Assembly: GCA_937921525.1 (NCBI GenBank)
Contig: CAKZUM010000491.1
Span: forward strand, 1 to 8,870
Origin: an uncultured Saprospiraceae bacterium
Lineage (GTDB): Bacteria; Bacteroidota; Bacteroidia; Chitinophagales; Saprospiraceae
Length of the DNA stretch: 8,870 bases
Direction of reading: 5' to 3'
The position numbers were made by a program, and so were the translations under genes. The notes under the pieces were generated by a model. That model made no database searches. It had not been told where the DNA came from and saw nothing but the letters and a program-made list of their open reading frames with translations. Of this stretch, positions 1 to 7,227 are shown piece by piece (position 1 is the first letter of the stretch; the number at the start of each line of letters is the position of its first letter).

Positions 1-15
1 GATGGATTAGATTAT

Positions 16-58
16 ATCCCCTACTAACAGTATTGTTGGTAGGGGATTACTATTTTTG
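16..58 (+). terminator. Intrinsic terminator of a gene left of the window
   Basis: The arms at 16-29 (ATCCCCTACTAACA) and 34-47 (TGTTGGTAGGGGAT) pair over 14 bp with a single G-U wobble and a 4-nt loop. They are followed by a T-rich stretch (TACTATTTTTG). This is the form of a rho-independent terminator reading on the plus strand, so a plus-strand gene should end just left of the window. The T tract also matches the Bacteroidota -7 promoter consensus TAnnTTTG (51-58), but its place directly after a strong stem favours terminator function. Confidence 0.8.
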
Positions 59-182
59 TAAAAAAATCTATATCCAATAGTGTTTATTCTAATCTTTTTT
101 GTGTGGCTAAAATTGAGTCTTGATTGTCAACGTTTTATAAGTATTCTCAATTCACAATTCTCCATTTAGAATTAAATTCAAT

Positions 183-1085
183 ATGCTCAAAATAGCTTAC
201 TCTCCAATCTATAAATACCAACTACCAGAAAAGCATCGCTTTCCGATGGTGAAGTATGAGCTAATACCTGAGCAATTAATCTATGAGGGAACGATTACGG
301 AGGATAATTTTTTTCATCCACAGCTATTACCAGAGGCAACGATTCTTTGGACACATGATGCAAATTATTGGGAAAAGCTAAAAACTCAAACGCTTAGTCG
401 AAAAGAAATAAGAGAAATTGGATTTCCAATGTCTCCCCAATTGATTACAAGAGGCCGACATATTTCGAACGGGACGATTGAGTGTGCCTTATACGCGCAA
501 GAGTATGGCATAGCGATGAATGTAGCAGGTGGCACCCATCACTCCTATACCTATAAAGGAGCAGGTTTTTGTGTATTAAATGATATAGCTATTGCCGCTA
601 ACTATTTATTGCGACATCAATTAGCGCAACAAATTTTAGTAGTAGACTTAGATGTGCATCAAGGCGATGGAACTGCACAAATTTTTAAAGATGAGCCTCG
701 TGTTTTTACTTTCAGTATGCATGGAGCTAAGAATTATCCTGTCCGTAAACAAAAATCTGATTTGGATATTGGGCTACCTGATAAGACAGAAGATGCGCTG
801 TATTTAAAAACCTTGAAAGATACGTTACCTAAATTATTAGAAGCGGTGCAACCAGATTTTATTTTTTATTTGTCGGGGGTAGATATTATTGCCTCTGATA
901 AACTAGGTCGCTTGAGTGTGAGTTTGCAAGGATGTAAGGAGCGAGATGAGGTGGTATTGAAAGCCTGTAAGCAGCAGGGCATTCCAGTAGCTATCAGTAT
1001 GGGTGGAGGGTATTCTGAAAAGTTAGCACATATAGTGGAGGCACATGCTAATACTTTTCGGGTGGCGCAGCGGTTGTTTTTTTAG
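183..1085 (+). CDS. Histone deacetylase-superfamily (AcuC/HDAC-like) zinc hydrolase
   Basis: This 300-residue protein belongs to the arginase/deacetylase fold that includes AcuC, HDACs and acetylpolyamine amidohydrolases. Such enzymes remove acetyl groups from lysine side chains or polyamines in the cytoplasm. The active-site set is intact: GGTHH with the His dyad H119/H120, DLDVHQGDGT (155-164) supplying metal ligands D157 and H159, SGVD with ligand D234, and GGGY with the transition-state tyrosine Y277. The length is that of a single catalytic domain, with no signal peptide or membrane segment. ATG at 183 starts the typical N-terminus (LKIAYSPIY, then HRFPMVKYE). It stops 4 bp before the stop of the convergent lipoprotein gene, and no terminator fits between them. 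The family call is firm. The natural substrate (acetyl-CoA synthetase, other acetyl-lysine proteins, polyamines) cannot be told from sequence. Confidence 0.93.
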   Translation: MLKIAYSPIYKYQLPEKHRFPMVKYELIPEQLIYEGTITEDNFFHPQLLPEATILWTHDANYWEKLKTQTLSRKEIREIGFPMSPQLITRGRHISNGTIECALYAQEYGIAMNVAGGTHHSYTYKGAGFCVLNDIAIAANYLLRHQLAQQILVVDLDVHQGDGTAQIFKDEPRVFTFSMHGAKNYPVRKQKSDLDIGLPDKTEDALYLKTLKDTLPKLLEAVQPDFIFYLSGVDIIASDKLGRLSVSLQGCKERDEVVLKACKQQGIPVAISMGGGYSEKLAHIVEAHANTFRVAQRLFF

Positions 1086-1089
1086 AGAA

Positions 1090-2169
1090 TTATTTTATGA
1101 ATGCCTGCTCTATCTCTTTCAAATCAGCAACACTAAAATTAGCTAATACCGATTCCTCTAAATGATAAAAAAGTAGATCAAATTCTTTCCCAGAAAAATA
1201 AGGTTGTAAAAGTTCAGCTGCCGCTAATAGTTCCTTTTTAGTAACGCGCTCCAATCTTATTAAATCTCCTTCATACAAAAATAAGCCATTCAAATAAGTA
1301 TCTTTTAGCACCTTCCATTGTAGGGGTGAGGCAGCTACAAAGCGGGTAGTATCTGCTAGTTCAGTATCTTGAAGTTGGTTGATTAACTGAATCATTTTAC
1401 CATTTCTAAACAATACTCCCCATTGGAATAATGGTAGTCCTAAATCTAAAGGCAGTGGGTATTGGTCGAGAGAGGCGGTATATTTTTTTGCGATAGTAAG
1501 GTCTAATATAGAATTGATTGTTTTTGGGTTACCTACTTCTCCCATGTTATAAAACATCAACAATCCTTTAGCTACTGGCGGAATACCTGTTTTGTTTACA
1601 TACTTTATTTGGTGCAATCGAATCGTTGCTGATAATTGAATGTCTTTATCTGATAATTGATCTTGTAAGGATTTTAAAAAAGAAAAATACGCAGCTTTCG
1701 TAGATAAACTCCAATCACAATCAATCTGAATTAATCGGATATTATGGGTAGGGAAGTTTTTGCATTGTTCCAAAATTTTTCCCGCTATTCTTCCACTTAA
1801 CATTTCAATCTCTGTATTTGGAATATGTTGAAAAGTTCGATTGGTAATAAAAACAGTTGGAACAATTTGAATAGTATCGGGTAGGGTAGTACTTACTTCC
1901 AAAGACGCATGAGGGGTCGCTTGCTGTTTTTGAAAATCCCAATCTACATCAAAAAATTTGACATAACATCGGCCTATACTTAAAGAATCAAGATACTGAG
2001 TTTCTTTTGTACTTACGTCCAAGTTCGTTTGCCAGTGATAAAATCCAAGGTGAGTAGTGGTGAGAGTTGAGTTAGAAGAAGGCGATGTGTTTTTACAGCC
2101 AAAAATAATCAAGGCGATTATTATGCAAACACTTAAAGACAATAAATTAGGTAAAGATTTTTTCACCAT
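1090..2169 (-). CDS. Predicted lipoprotein of unknown function, possible TIM-barrel (DUF3142-like)
   Basis: The product is 359 residues from ATG 2169. That start gives a classic lipoprotein signal: VKK, a hydrophobic stretch, then IIFG|C with the lipidated cysteine at residue 25. Longer in-frame starts at 2175 and 2193 are possible, but the 2193 codon lies inside an inverted repeat and would put eight extra residues before the signal. The mature part alternates beta-like and helix-like segments. Conserved-looking patches are CYVKFFDVDWD (68-78), IQIDCDW (147-153), LMFYNMGE (204-211) and LFQWGVLFR (247-255). The QIDxD...Y..F...L layout followed by a MFYxMG strand recalls DUF3142 and related glycosidase-like TIM barrels; that is a resemblance from memory. 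With no Asp after the cysteine it is probably exported to the outer membrane. It lies downstream of the PBP gene on the same strand. I do not recognise a function. Confidence 0.8.
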   Translation of the reverse strand: MVKKSLPNLLSLSVCIIIALIIFGCKNTSPSSNSTLTTTHLGFYHWQTNLDVSTKETQYLDSLSIGRCYVKFFDVDWDFQKQQATPHASLEVSTTLPDTIQIVPTVFITNRTFQHIPNTEIEMLSGRIAGKILEQCKNFPTHNIRLIQIDCDWSLSTKAAYFSFLKSLQDQLSDKDIQLSATIRLHQIKYVNKTGIPPVAKGLLMFYNMGEVGNPKTINSILDLTIAKKYTASLDQYPLPLDLGLPLFQWGVLFRNGKMIQLINQLQDTELADTTRFVAASPLQWKVLKDTYLNGLFLYEGDLIRLERVTKKELLAAAELLQPYFSGKEFDLLFYHLEESVLANFSVADLKEIEQAFIK

Positions 2170-2179
2170 ATACATACGA

Positions 2180-2226
2180 GGTACATAGTACACATCTATT
2201 TTGCTATACTATGTGAACTATGTACC
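2180..2226. repeat. 47-bp inverted repeat between PBP and lipoprotein genes
   Basis: The arms at 2180-2195 (GGTACATAGTACACAT) and 2211-2226 (ATGTGAACTATGTACC) are complementary over 16 bp with one mismatch, separated by a 15-nt AT-rich spacer. The repeat fills most of the gap after the PBP stop and before the lipoprotein ATG at 2169. It could be an operator, an mRNA hairpin that limits read-through from the PBP gene, or an mRNA-stability element. No U-tract follows on the minus strand, so it is not a standard intrinsic terminator. Confidence 0.7.
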
Positions 2227-2263
2227 TATGTGGTTAAAAAAAATACTAGTTGGTGGTTAATAA

Positions 2264-4915
2264 TCAGAAAATACCAATAGTATCAATCGGAGCTGCTTGT
2301 TCCTCCCAGAAACTATCATCTTCCTCCTCTTCGTCCCCAAAAGGATCATCGAAGAAATCATCCCCTTCAGGAATTAAGCCTTCGTCCTCTCCCTCGGCAG
2401 GAGTGCTGGACTCATATCGGTCGCAATTTAATTCTATTGGTATTTCTCCAGGTGGACGGAAGAATTCTGCTTCTACATCCCATTTTAAAGCAGGGTCATT
2501 TTCTATTCTAGTTAAGAACTTAGCAAAGAATGGGGCAGCCATTCTACCACCTTGTCCATTTGCTTTTTGTTTAAATCGAATCCATTTATCTTCCCCGCCG
2601 ACCCATGTACCAACAACTAAATTTGGCGTAATACCCATAAACCAGCCATCTACTGCATCATTGGTTGTTCCTGTTTTACCACCATATTCTTTAGTTTTAA
2701 TATCTCCAAAACCTCGCTTACCTCGGCCTGCATATTTTAGCATTTCTACCATAATATAATTAGTAGTTGCGTCTAAGGCAGGTTTTTCTACAGGACGATT
2801 ATTATAAATTTCTTTACCGTTTCTATCTTCAATACGTGTGATGAAAATAGGTTTATTGTAAAAACCATTGTTGGCAAAAGTAGTGTAAGCCCCTGTCATT
2901 TCTTGTACAGATAAATCAGTTGCTCCTAATGCTAAAGAAGGAACAGCTTGGATTCTTTTTTGACCATTAGAATATTGAGATTCTGTGTCAATTCCCATTT
3001 GGGAAACTAACTCCACAACAGGTCTTGCACTATTCAGTTCTTTCATCAACCAAACAGAAACGGAATTTAAAGACTTTCTTAATCCATCTAAAAGCGTTAC
3101 TTCTTGATTGGTAAAGTCACTAAAATTTTTAGGACTCCAATCTTTCCCTAAAGAAAATTGGCCATCGCCTACCCCTATGGTGTGCTGTACATCCAAGACT
3201 TTCTGGCAAGGTGACAAGTTTTTATTACCAACTGCAGTGGCATATACAAAAGGCTTAAACGTAGAGCCTACTTGACGAAGTGAAGTAACGTGGTCATATT
3301 GAAAATACTTAAAATTAATACCACCCACCCAAGCTTTTACATGGCCATTGACTGGATTAACCGCCATGATTCCCGTCTGCAAAAACATCCGATGATACTT
3401 CAATGCCTCTAGTGGAGTCATCACTGTATCTACTTCCATTTTGTCATTATAGGCAAACACCTTCATTTTTTCAGGTGTCTCAAATGCTTTTTTTGCTTCC
3501 GCTTGGAATATTTTCCACTGCTTTGAAAGTTGATCCCATTTGCCGTTTCTCATTACCGTTCGATATTGAGTAGCTTTTTTAGAAGAGATTGCATCATCAC
3601 TGACGAGTTGAGCAATACCTTTATTACCATTAGCCATCAACTCTAGATCAAAGTCTGTGATTTTGATTTTGGAAAAACTCTTTTGGACTTCTGCTAACGT
3701 AGGTTCTAAATGTTCTTTTCGGAGTTCTTTATATAAATCCGTTTCTTGCAAGAGACGCTTTAAAGTTCGCTGTCTAATCTTCACCTTTTGATCGTGTTCT
3801 TCTCGACTGTCTTCTTCATCCCTATACGTCCAAGGATCATCTCGTTTCCATTCATTCCAAAAAGTTTTTTGTATTTGCTGCATATGTTCTAGCATAGCAG
3901 ACTCCGCATGTTGTTGATACCGAGAATCTAAAGTCGTATAGATTTTTAAACCATCTTGATAAATATTATAACTGCTACCATCTGCTTTTTTTCTAGCGCC
4001 ATCTTTATTTCTCAACAAAGCTTTTAATTCATCTCGTAGTACCATTCTAAAATGCTGTGCCATTCCATCTCTATGAGAGCTACGGGTAAAATTGATACCA
4101 AGAGGCAATACTCTAACAGAATCATACTGAGCTTGTGTCAAGAAACCATTCTTTTGCATTTGCTTAAGGACGATCTCTCGTCTCTTAATAGTTCTATCTT
4201 CAAATCGAAGCGGATTGAATCTAGATGGATTTTGCAACATACCCACCAATAAGGCGGCTTGCTGTATGTTCAAAGAATCCTGTCCTGCGCCAAAATAAGT
4301 TTCTGCGGCTGCTTTTATACCATAGGCCCCATTGATGAAATTGAATTCATTGAGGTACATTTTTATAATCTCATCCTTCGTGTAGGTACGCTCTAATTTT
4401 AATGCGGTAATCCATTCTCTTAACTTCTGGAAACCTCTTTGTACGGCATTTTTCGCTCGGCCTTCATTTTTGTTCGTGTATAGTAATTTAGCCAACTGTT
4501 GCGTAATCGTACTACCTCCACCAGCACTTTGTTGAAGTACTACCGTTTTGACACCCACTCTAGCCAAGCCCTTCAAGTCAATACCAGAGTGGTCATAATA
4601 TCGCTCATCCTCTGTAGCCAATAAAGCGTTGACTACATTTTGGGATAGCTCGCTAAATTCTACAGGGACTCTATTCTCCGTAAAATAGCCACTACCTAAA
4701 GTAGTTCCGTCTACCGTATATAATTCTGATGTAAAGCTATTTTTAGGATTTTCTAGACTTTCAAAGGAGGGGATTTTCCCTGAGGAAGCAAAGAATAGTA
4801 GTGCTGCAAAGCCTAAGATTCCGAGAATTAATAAGAGCCACATGACTCGTACTATCTTTTTGTAGGTAGGTTTTCTTTGTTCTTGGATTTCACTTCTCGA
4901 TAGTGTTGGTTCCAT
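2264..4915 (-). CDS. mrcA: Class A penicillin-binding protein 1A (transglycosylase/transpeptidase)
   Basis: This bifunctional enzyme polymerises lipid II glycan strands and cross-links their peptides in the periplasm. From ATG 4915 it has 883 residues; a TTG at 4951 would add 12 and is less likely. A short cytosolic N-terminus precedes one membrane anchor (about 24-44). The GT51 domain follows, with catalytic Glu E102 in ATEDERYYDH, GGSTITQQL (133-141) and the ERTYTKDEIIKMYLN block. A charged insert of about 150 residues (353-508) separates it from the transpeptidase domain, which has the nucleophile motif STFK (S551, K554), SLN (615-617) and KTGTT (from K747). The last 45 or so residues are strongly acidic (runs of D and E, about 840-873). 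All catalytic motifs are intact. The gene follows aroB after about 250 bp and probably has its own promoter. The insert and overall length fit Bacteroidota PBP1A proteins. Identity is certain; the exact paralogue name is less so. Confidence 0.95.
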   Translation of the reverse strand: MEPTLSRSEIQEQRKPTYKKIVRVMWLLLILGILGFAALLFFASSGKIPSFESLENPKNSFTSELYTVDGTTLGSGYFTENRVPVEFSELSQNVVNALLATEDERYYDHSGIDLKGLARVGVKTVVLQQSAGGGSTITQQLAKLLYTNKNEGRAKNAVQRGFQKLREWITALKLERTYTKDEIIKMYLNEFNFINGAYGIKAAAETYFGAGQDSLNIQQAALLVGMLQNPSRFNPLRFEDRTIKRREIVLKQMQKNGFLTQAQYDSVRVLPLGINFTRSSHRDGMAQHFRMVLRDELKALLRNKDGARKKADGSSYNIYQDGLKIYTTLDSRYQQHAESAMLEHMQQIQKTFWNEWKRDDPWTYRDEEDSREEHDQKVKIRQRTLKRLLQETDLYKELRKEHLEPTLAEVQKSFSKIKITDFDLELMANGNKGIAQLVSDDAISSKKATQYRTVMRNGKWDQLSKQWKIFQAEAKKAFETPEKMKVFAYNDKMEVDTVMTPLEALKYHRMFLQTGIMAVNPVNGHVKAWVGGINFKYFQYDHVTSLRQVGSTFKPFVYATAVGNKNLSPCQKVLDVQHTIGVGDGQFSLGKDWSPKNFSDFTNQEVTLLDGLRKSLNSVSVWLMKELNSARPVVELVSQMGIDTESQYSNGQKRIQAVPSLALGATDLSVQEMTGAYTTFANNGFYNKPIFITRIEDRNGKEIYNNRPVEKPALDATTNYIMVEMLKYAGRGKRGFGDIKTKEYGGKTGTTNDAVDGWFMGITPNLVVGTWVGGEDKWIRFKQKANGQGGRMAAPFFAKFLTRIENDPALKWDVEAEFFRPPGEIPIELNCDRYESSTPAEGEDEGLIPEGDDFFDDPFGDEEEEDDSFWEEQAAPIDTIGIF

Positions 4916-5000
4916 GCTATTTGAACGTATTATGTTTTTACTTAGAAGCAAAAAGAGCTATTTTCTAAGTATTTATTTTTATTGTGTAATTTTCTACTAA

Positions 5001-5034
5001 CAAATATACTCCAATATCCTCGTAAATACTGCAA
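5001..5034 (-). promoter_or_regulatory. Candidate Bacteroidota-type promoter for the PBP gene
   Basis: Read on the minus strand, 5008-5001 is TATATTTG, a full match to the Bacteroidota primary-sigma -7 element TAnnTTTG. A TTG lies at 5034-5032, 23 bp upstream. That spacing is a little longer than the usual 19-21 bp. Transcription would begin roughly 80 bp before the ATG at 4915. The -7 match is seen directly; activity is inferred. Confidence 0.4.
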
Positions 5035-5106
5035 TTTTAGCAGGACCTTAACTCAAATTTTAGCATTAGAATACGGTATATCGTGGTAATAGGGCGTCAA
5101 TTAAAG

Positions 5107-5121
5107 AAGTGTCCGACACTT
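5107..5121. repeat. 15-bp perfect palindrome downstream of aroB
   Basis: AAGTGTC and GACACTT flank a single central C, making a perfect palindrome in the 246-bp gap between aroB and the PBP gene. It lies about 40 bp past the aroB stop and some 100 bp upstream of the candidate PBP promoter. It could be a dimeric regulator's operator or a short hairpin at the aroB mRNA end. The one-base centre suits a protein-binding dyad slightly better than a terminator, and no U-tract follows. Nothing else recognisable lies in this gap. Confidence 0.5.
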
Positions 5122-5161
5122 TTCATTTGCAAAATTGAACCCATTCTTCTTATAAGAGTGA

Positions 5162-6232
5162 CTATTTCAGCGCGCGATAATAATCTAAACTTTCTGTTAT
5201 TAAAGACACATCAGCCGACTGGTTGACCAAACATTTACCGGGTGCTTTTAATAAGGTGAAATTTATTTCATCCTTTTCATTTTTCTTGTCCTTTCGCATT
5301 AACCGAATCATGGCTGAATAATCCTTTTTGAGCAGCTTATATTTTCCATAAATTCGGACTAGGAATTTGGTGATTTCTTTCAAGTCTTTTGCAGCTAAAC
5401 CACTCATTTTGTGACTAATATAAGATTCGCAAACCATACCAATAGCTACGGCTTCCCCATGAAGTAAGGGCTTTTTTGATTCTAAATATTGGCTTTCTAC
5501 TGCATGGCCTATGGTATGTCCAAAGTTGAGGGCTTTTCTTAAACCTTTTTCAAATGGATCAATCTCCACGATTCTCTTTTTGATATGAAGAGAAGGGACT
5601 AAAAACGCTGGCCAATCCACCTTTTTCCAATTTTTAATCGTTTTGATCTTTTTCCATTGCTTTGCATCTTCAATCAAGCTATGCTTGATAATTTCTGCAA
5701 AACCACTTCTAATCTCTAATTTAGGAAGGGTTTTTAAAAAAATAGGGTCAATAAAGACTGCCTTAGGATTTTGAAATACCCCTACACTATTTTTTACATG
5801 ATTAAAATCAATCCCTAATTTTCCACCTATCGAAGCATCTACTTGTGATAGTAGGGTCGTTGGAATTTGTATAAAATCAATCCCACGCTTATACGTACTT
5901 GCACAGAATCCACCCATATCTCCGATGACACCACCACCTAAATTTATACACAAAGCATTGCGATTGAGCCCTTTATCCATCATTTGTTGCCAAATGGACT
6001 GGCAAGTTTGGATGTTTTTATGAAGCTCTCCTGCAGGAATGCGAAGCACTATTATATCTTTACGATTCAGTTGCTTTTTTAGAATAGGTAAGCAATGTTT
6101 CTTAGTATTTTTATCTACTATAACCACAACTGCTTGGTCTTCTTTTGTTTTTAAAAAAGTATTAAGTGCAGGAAATATATCCCCTACCTGTATGGTATAA
6201 TCTTGTACTGGTATTGTCTGAACTTTGGTCAT
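5162..6232 (-). CDS. aroB: 3-dehydroquinate synthase
   Basis: AroB converts DAHP to 3-dehydroquinate, the second step of the shikimate pathway, in the cytoplasm using NAD and a divalent metal. The protein has 356 residues, the normal family length, and starts at ATG 6232. The NAD-binding glycine motif GGGVIGDMGGF is at 99-109, followed by IPTTLLSQVDASIGGKLGID (123-142). The three metal ligands are present: E180 in SGFAE, H239 in NFGHT and H258 in LLHGE. The C-terminal domain is rich in lysine, as is common in AT-rich genomes. No other shikimate gene is adjacent, so it appears to stand alone or be only loosely linked to the PBP gene 246 bp downstream. A weak TAnnTTTG match on the minus strand at 6462-6455 could start a transcript through the 136-bp palindrome, but its -33 partner is poorly spaced. 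Confidence 0.96.
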   Translation of the reverse strand: MTKVQTIPVQDYTIQVGDIFPALNTFLKTKEDQAVVVIVDKNTKKHCLPILKKQLNRKDIIVLRIPAGELHKNIQTCQSIWQQMMDKGLNRNALCINLGGGVIGDMGGFCASTYKRGIDFIQIPTTLLSQVDASIGGKLGIDFNHVKNSVGVFQNPKAVFIDPIFLKTLPKLEIRSGFAEIIKHSLIEDAKQWKKIKTIKNWKKVDWPAFLVPSLHIKKRIVEIDPFEKGLRKALNFGHTIGHAVESQYLESKKPLLHGEAVAIGMVCESYISHKMSGLAAKDLKEITKFLVRIYGKYKLLKKDYSAMIRLMRKDKKNEKDEINFTLLKAPGKCLVNQSADVSLITESLDYYRALK

Positions 6233-6295
6233 AAAAAATGGAATTATTGCTCAATAGCCTCTTTTGTAATTATTTGCATCTAATCTATAGTAAAT

Positions 6296-6431
6296 GGACA
6301 TTGTTTAGAACAGAGGGCAGAGAAGAGAGAGTAGAGACGTATTTCGATCAGAGAACGACGAAATTTCGTCATTTTTTAAACGAAACCTGTCTCTATTCTC
6401 TGTTCTCTATTCTCTGCTCTTCAAAATGTCC
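6296..6431. repeat. 136-bp imperfect palindrome, MITE-like or long hairpin
   Basis: The two 68-bp halves align to each other's reverse complement without gaps at 51 of 68 positions. They are centred on the perfect 14-bp palindrome GACGAAATTTCGTC (6357-6370) and end in matching GGACATT/AATGTCC termini. As plus-strand RNA, six of the mismatches become G-U pairs. The arms are strongly purine/pyrimidine biased (AGAGAAnAGAGA on the left, TCTCTATTCTCTG repeats on the right). Flanking AGTAA at 6289-6293 and 6432-6436 could be the remnant of a target-site duplication. A small non-autonomous mobile element is plausible, as is a structured RNA or terminator-like element. Whether it recurs elsewhere in the genome is unknown here. 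Confidence 0.7.
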
Positions 6432-6532
6432 AGTAATGTAGCAAATGGAAACGACAAATTTACCAATATTTAAAACGTCTATCCACTCAAAAATGAGACA
6501 TCCGATTTTAAAGACGGTGAAAATTCTTTATT

Positions 6533-6563
6533 TTCGCAAAAATTTTGTTGTTGATTTTGCGAA
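6533..6563. repeat. Short hairpin with 9-bp perfect arms
   Basis: TTCGCAAAA (6533-6541) and TTTTGCGAA (6555-6563) are exact reverse complements across a 13-nt AT-rich loop. The hairpin sits in the divergent intergenic region, about 200 bp upstream of the DksA-like gene. It may be an operator or an RNA hairpin; its role is unknown. Confidence 0.5.
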
Positions 6564-6764
6564 CTAAATAGTAGTTGAGGCCCTTTATTATAGTAGAACT
6601 TGACCTTAGACTTTTCTAAAAAGAGAGAGAAATACTACATATGAAATTTTGTATGGAACATGGTAAGTTGAATATCTGTAAAACAAATATTAAGCTGTAT
6701 TTCTAAGTTTCTACATTCAATTATATGGCAGCTCATTTTTAGGCAGTCCCTAATAATCATAACA

Positions 6765-7139
6765 ATGAGTAAAAAGACCGAAAAAACTAGGTATTCCGAC
6801 CCAGAACTCCAAGAGTTTAAGGAAATCATCGAAGACAAATTAGCTAAAGGTAAAGAGCAATTATCTTTTTATCTGAAGCAAAAAGAAGAGATGGCGAATA
6901 GTAGTGATTCTAAATTAAAGGGATTAGACGATGGAATAAGTACTGTTGAGGCAGAACGTTTGAATACCATGACTGCCAGACAGCGTAAGCACATTCAACA
7001 TTTAGAAAATGCTTTGATTAGAATAGAAAATAAAGTGTTCGGTATCTGTAGAGTTACAGGAAAGCTGATCTCTAAGGAACGATTAAAAGCAGTGCCGCAT
7101 GCCACGATGAGTATTCATGCAAAGCAGAATAAAAGATAA
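6765..7139 (+). CDS. DksA/TraR-family regulator without a zinc finger
   Basis: This 124-residue protein has the DksA/TraR plan: a long, charged helical region (about 12-90) forming a coiled coil, then the GxC-type segment FGICRVTGKLISKERLKAVPHAT (92-114). Relatives bind the RNA-polymerase secondary channel and, in several phyla, act with ppGpp to tune transcription. Only one cysteine (C95) of the usual four zinc ligands remains, so the C4 finger is not formed. The family's GICxxTGKLI...RLxxVPHAT shape is nevertheless kept, as I recall for Bacteroidota homologues. ATG 6765 gives the SKKTEKTRYSDPEL N-terminus expected for that group. It lies 88 bp upstream of lspA on the same strand, the neighbourhood common in Bacteroidota (often with ileS, not seen here), so co-transcription is likely. 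Confidence 0.88.
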   Translation: MSKKTEKTRYSDPELQEFKEIIEDKLAKGKEQLSFYLKQKEEMANSSDSKLKGLDDGISTVEAERLNTMTARQRKHIQHLENALIRIENKVFGICRVTGKLISKERLKAVPHATMSIHAKQNKR

Positions 7140-7227
7140 TGTAGTATTGGCTTAAAAATCTGTCAAAAATCATTAAGTTATTCTTTGACTATTACTTCAC
7201 CCATAGTAACTTATAAATCACCAAAAT

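Larger units (their letters stand above)
6233..6764. other. Gene-free divergent region between aroB and the DksA-like gene
   Basis: This 532-bp stretch separates aroB (leftward) from the DksA-like gene (rightward) and must hold both promoters. It contains a 136-bp near-palindrome (6296-6431) and a 9-bp-arm hairpin (6533-6563). I see no convincing coding sequence: the two 67-codon open frames, one on each strand, cross the palindrome or run into the DksA-like gene and resemble no protein. No tRNA or riboswitch is recognisable. A purine-rich AAAAAGAGAGAGAAA tract lies near 6618-6632. Confidence 0.6.

Noticed and set aside
51..58. TATTTTTG as a promoter -7 element for the HDAC-like gene
   Set aside because: It is the T tract of a strong hairpin terminator, and the nearest TTG lies inside the stem at poor spacing.
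2250..2759. A 169-codon open frame on the plus strand rich in serine and proline
   Set aside because: It lies wholly opposite the PBP 3' end. Its serine runs are the complement of the acidic D/E tail codons, and it shows no domain.
4052..4252. A 66-codon plus-strand frame inside the PBP gene
   Set aside because: It is antisense to the conserved glycosyltransferase domain and has no features of its own.
6238..6441. A 67-codon plus-strand frame in the aroB upstream region
   Set aside because: Most of it is the 136-bp palindrome; it has no recognisable protein features.
6635..6838. A 67-codon minus-strand frame overlapping the DksA-like start
   Set aside because: It overlaps the well-supported DksA-like gene antisense and shows no conserved pattern.
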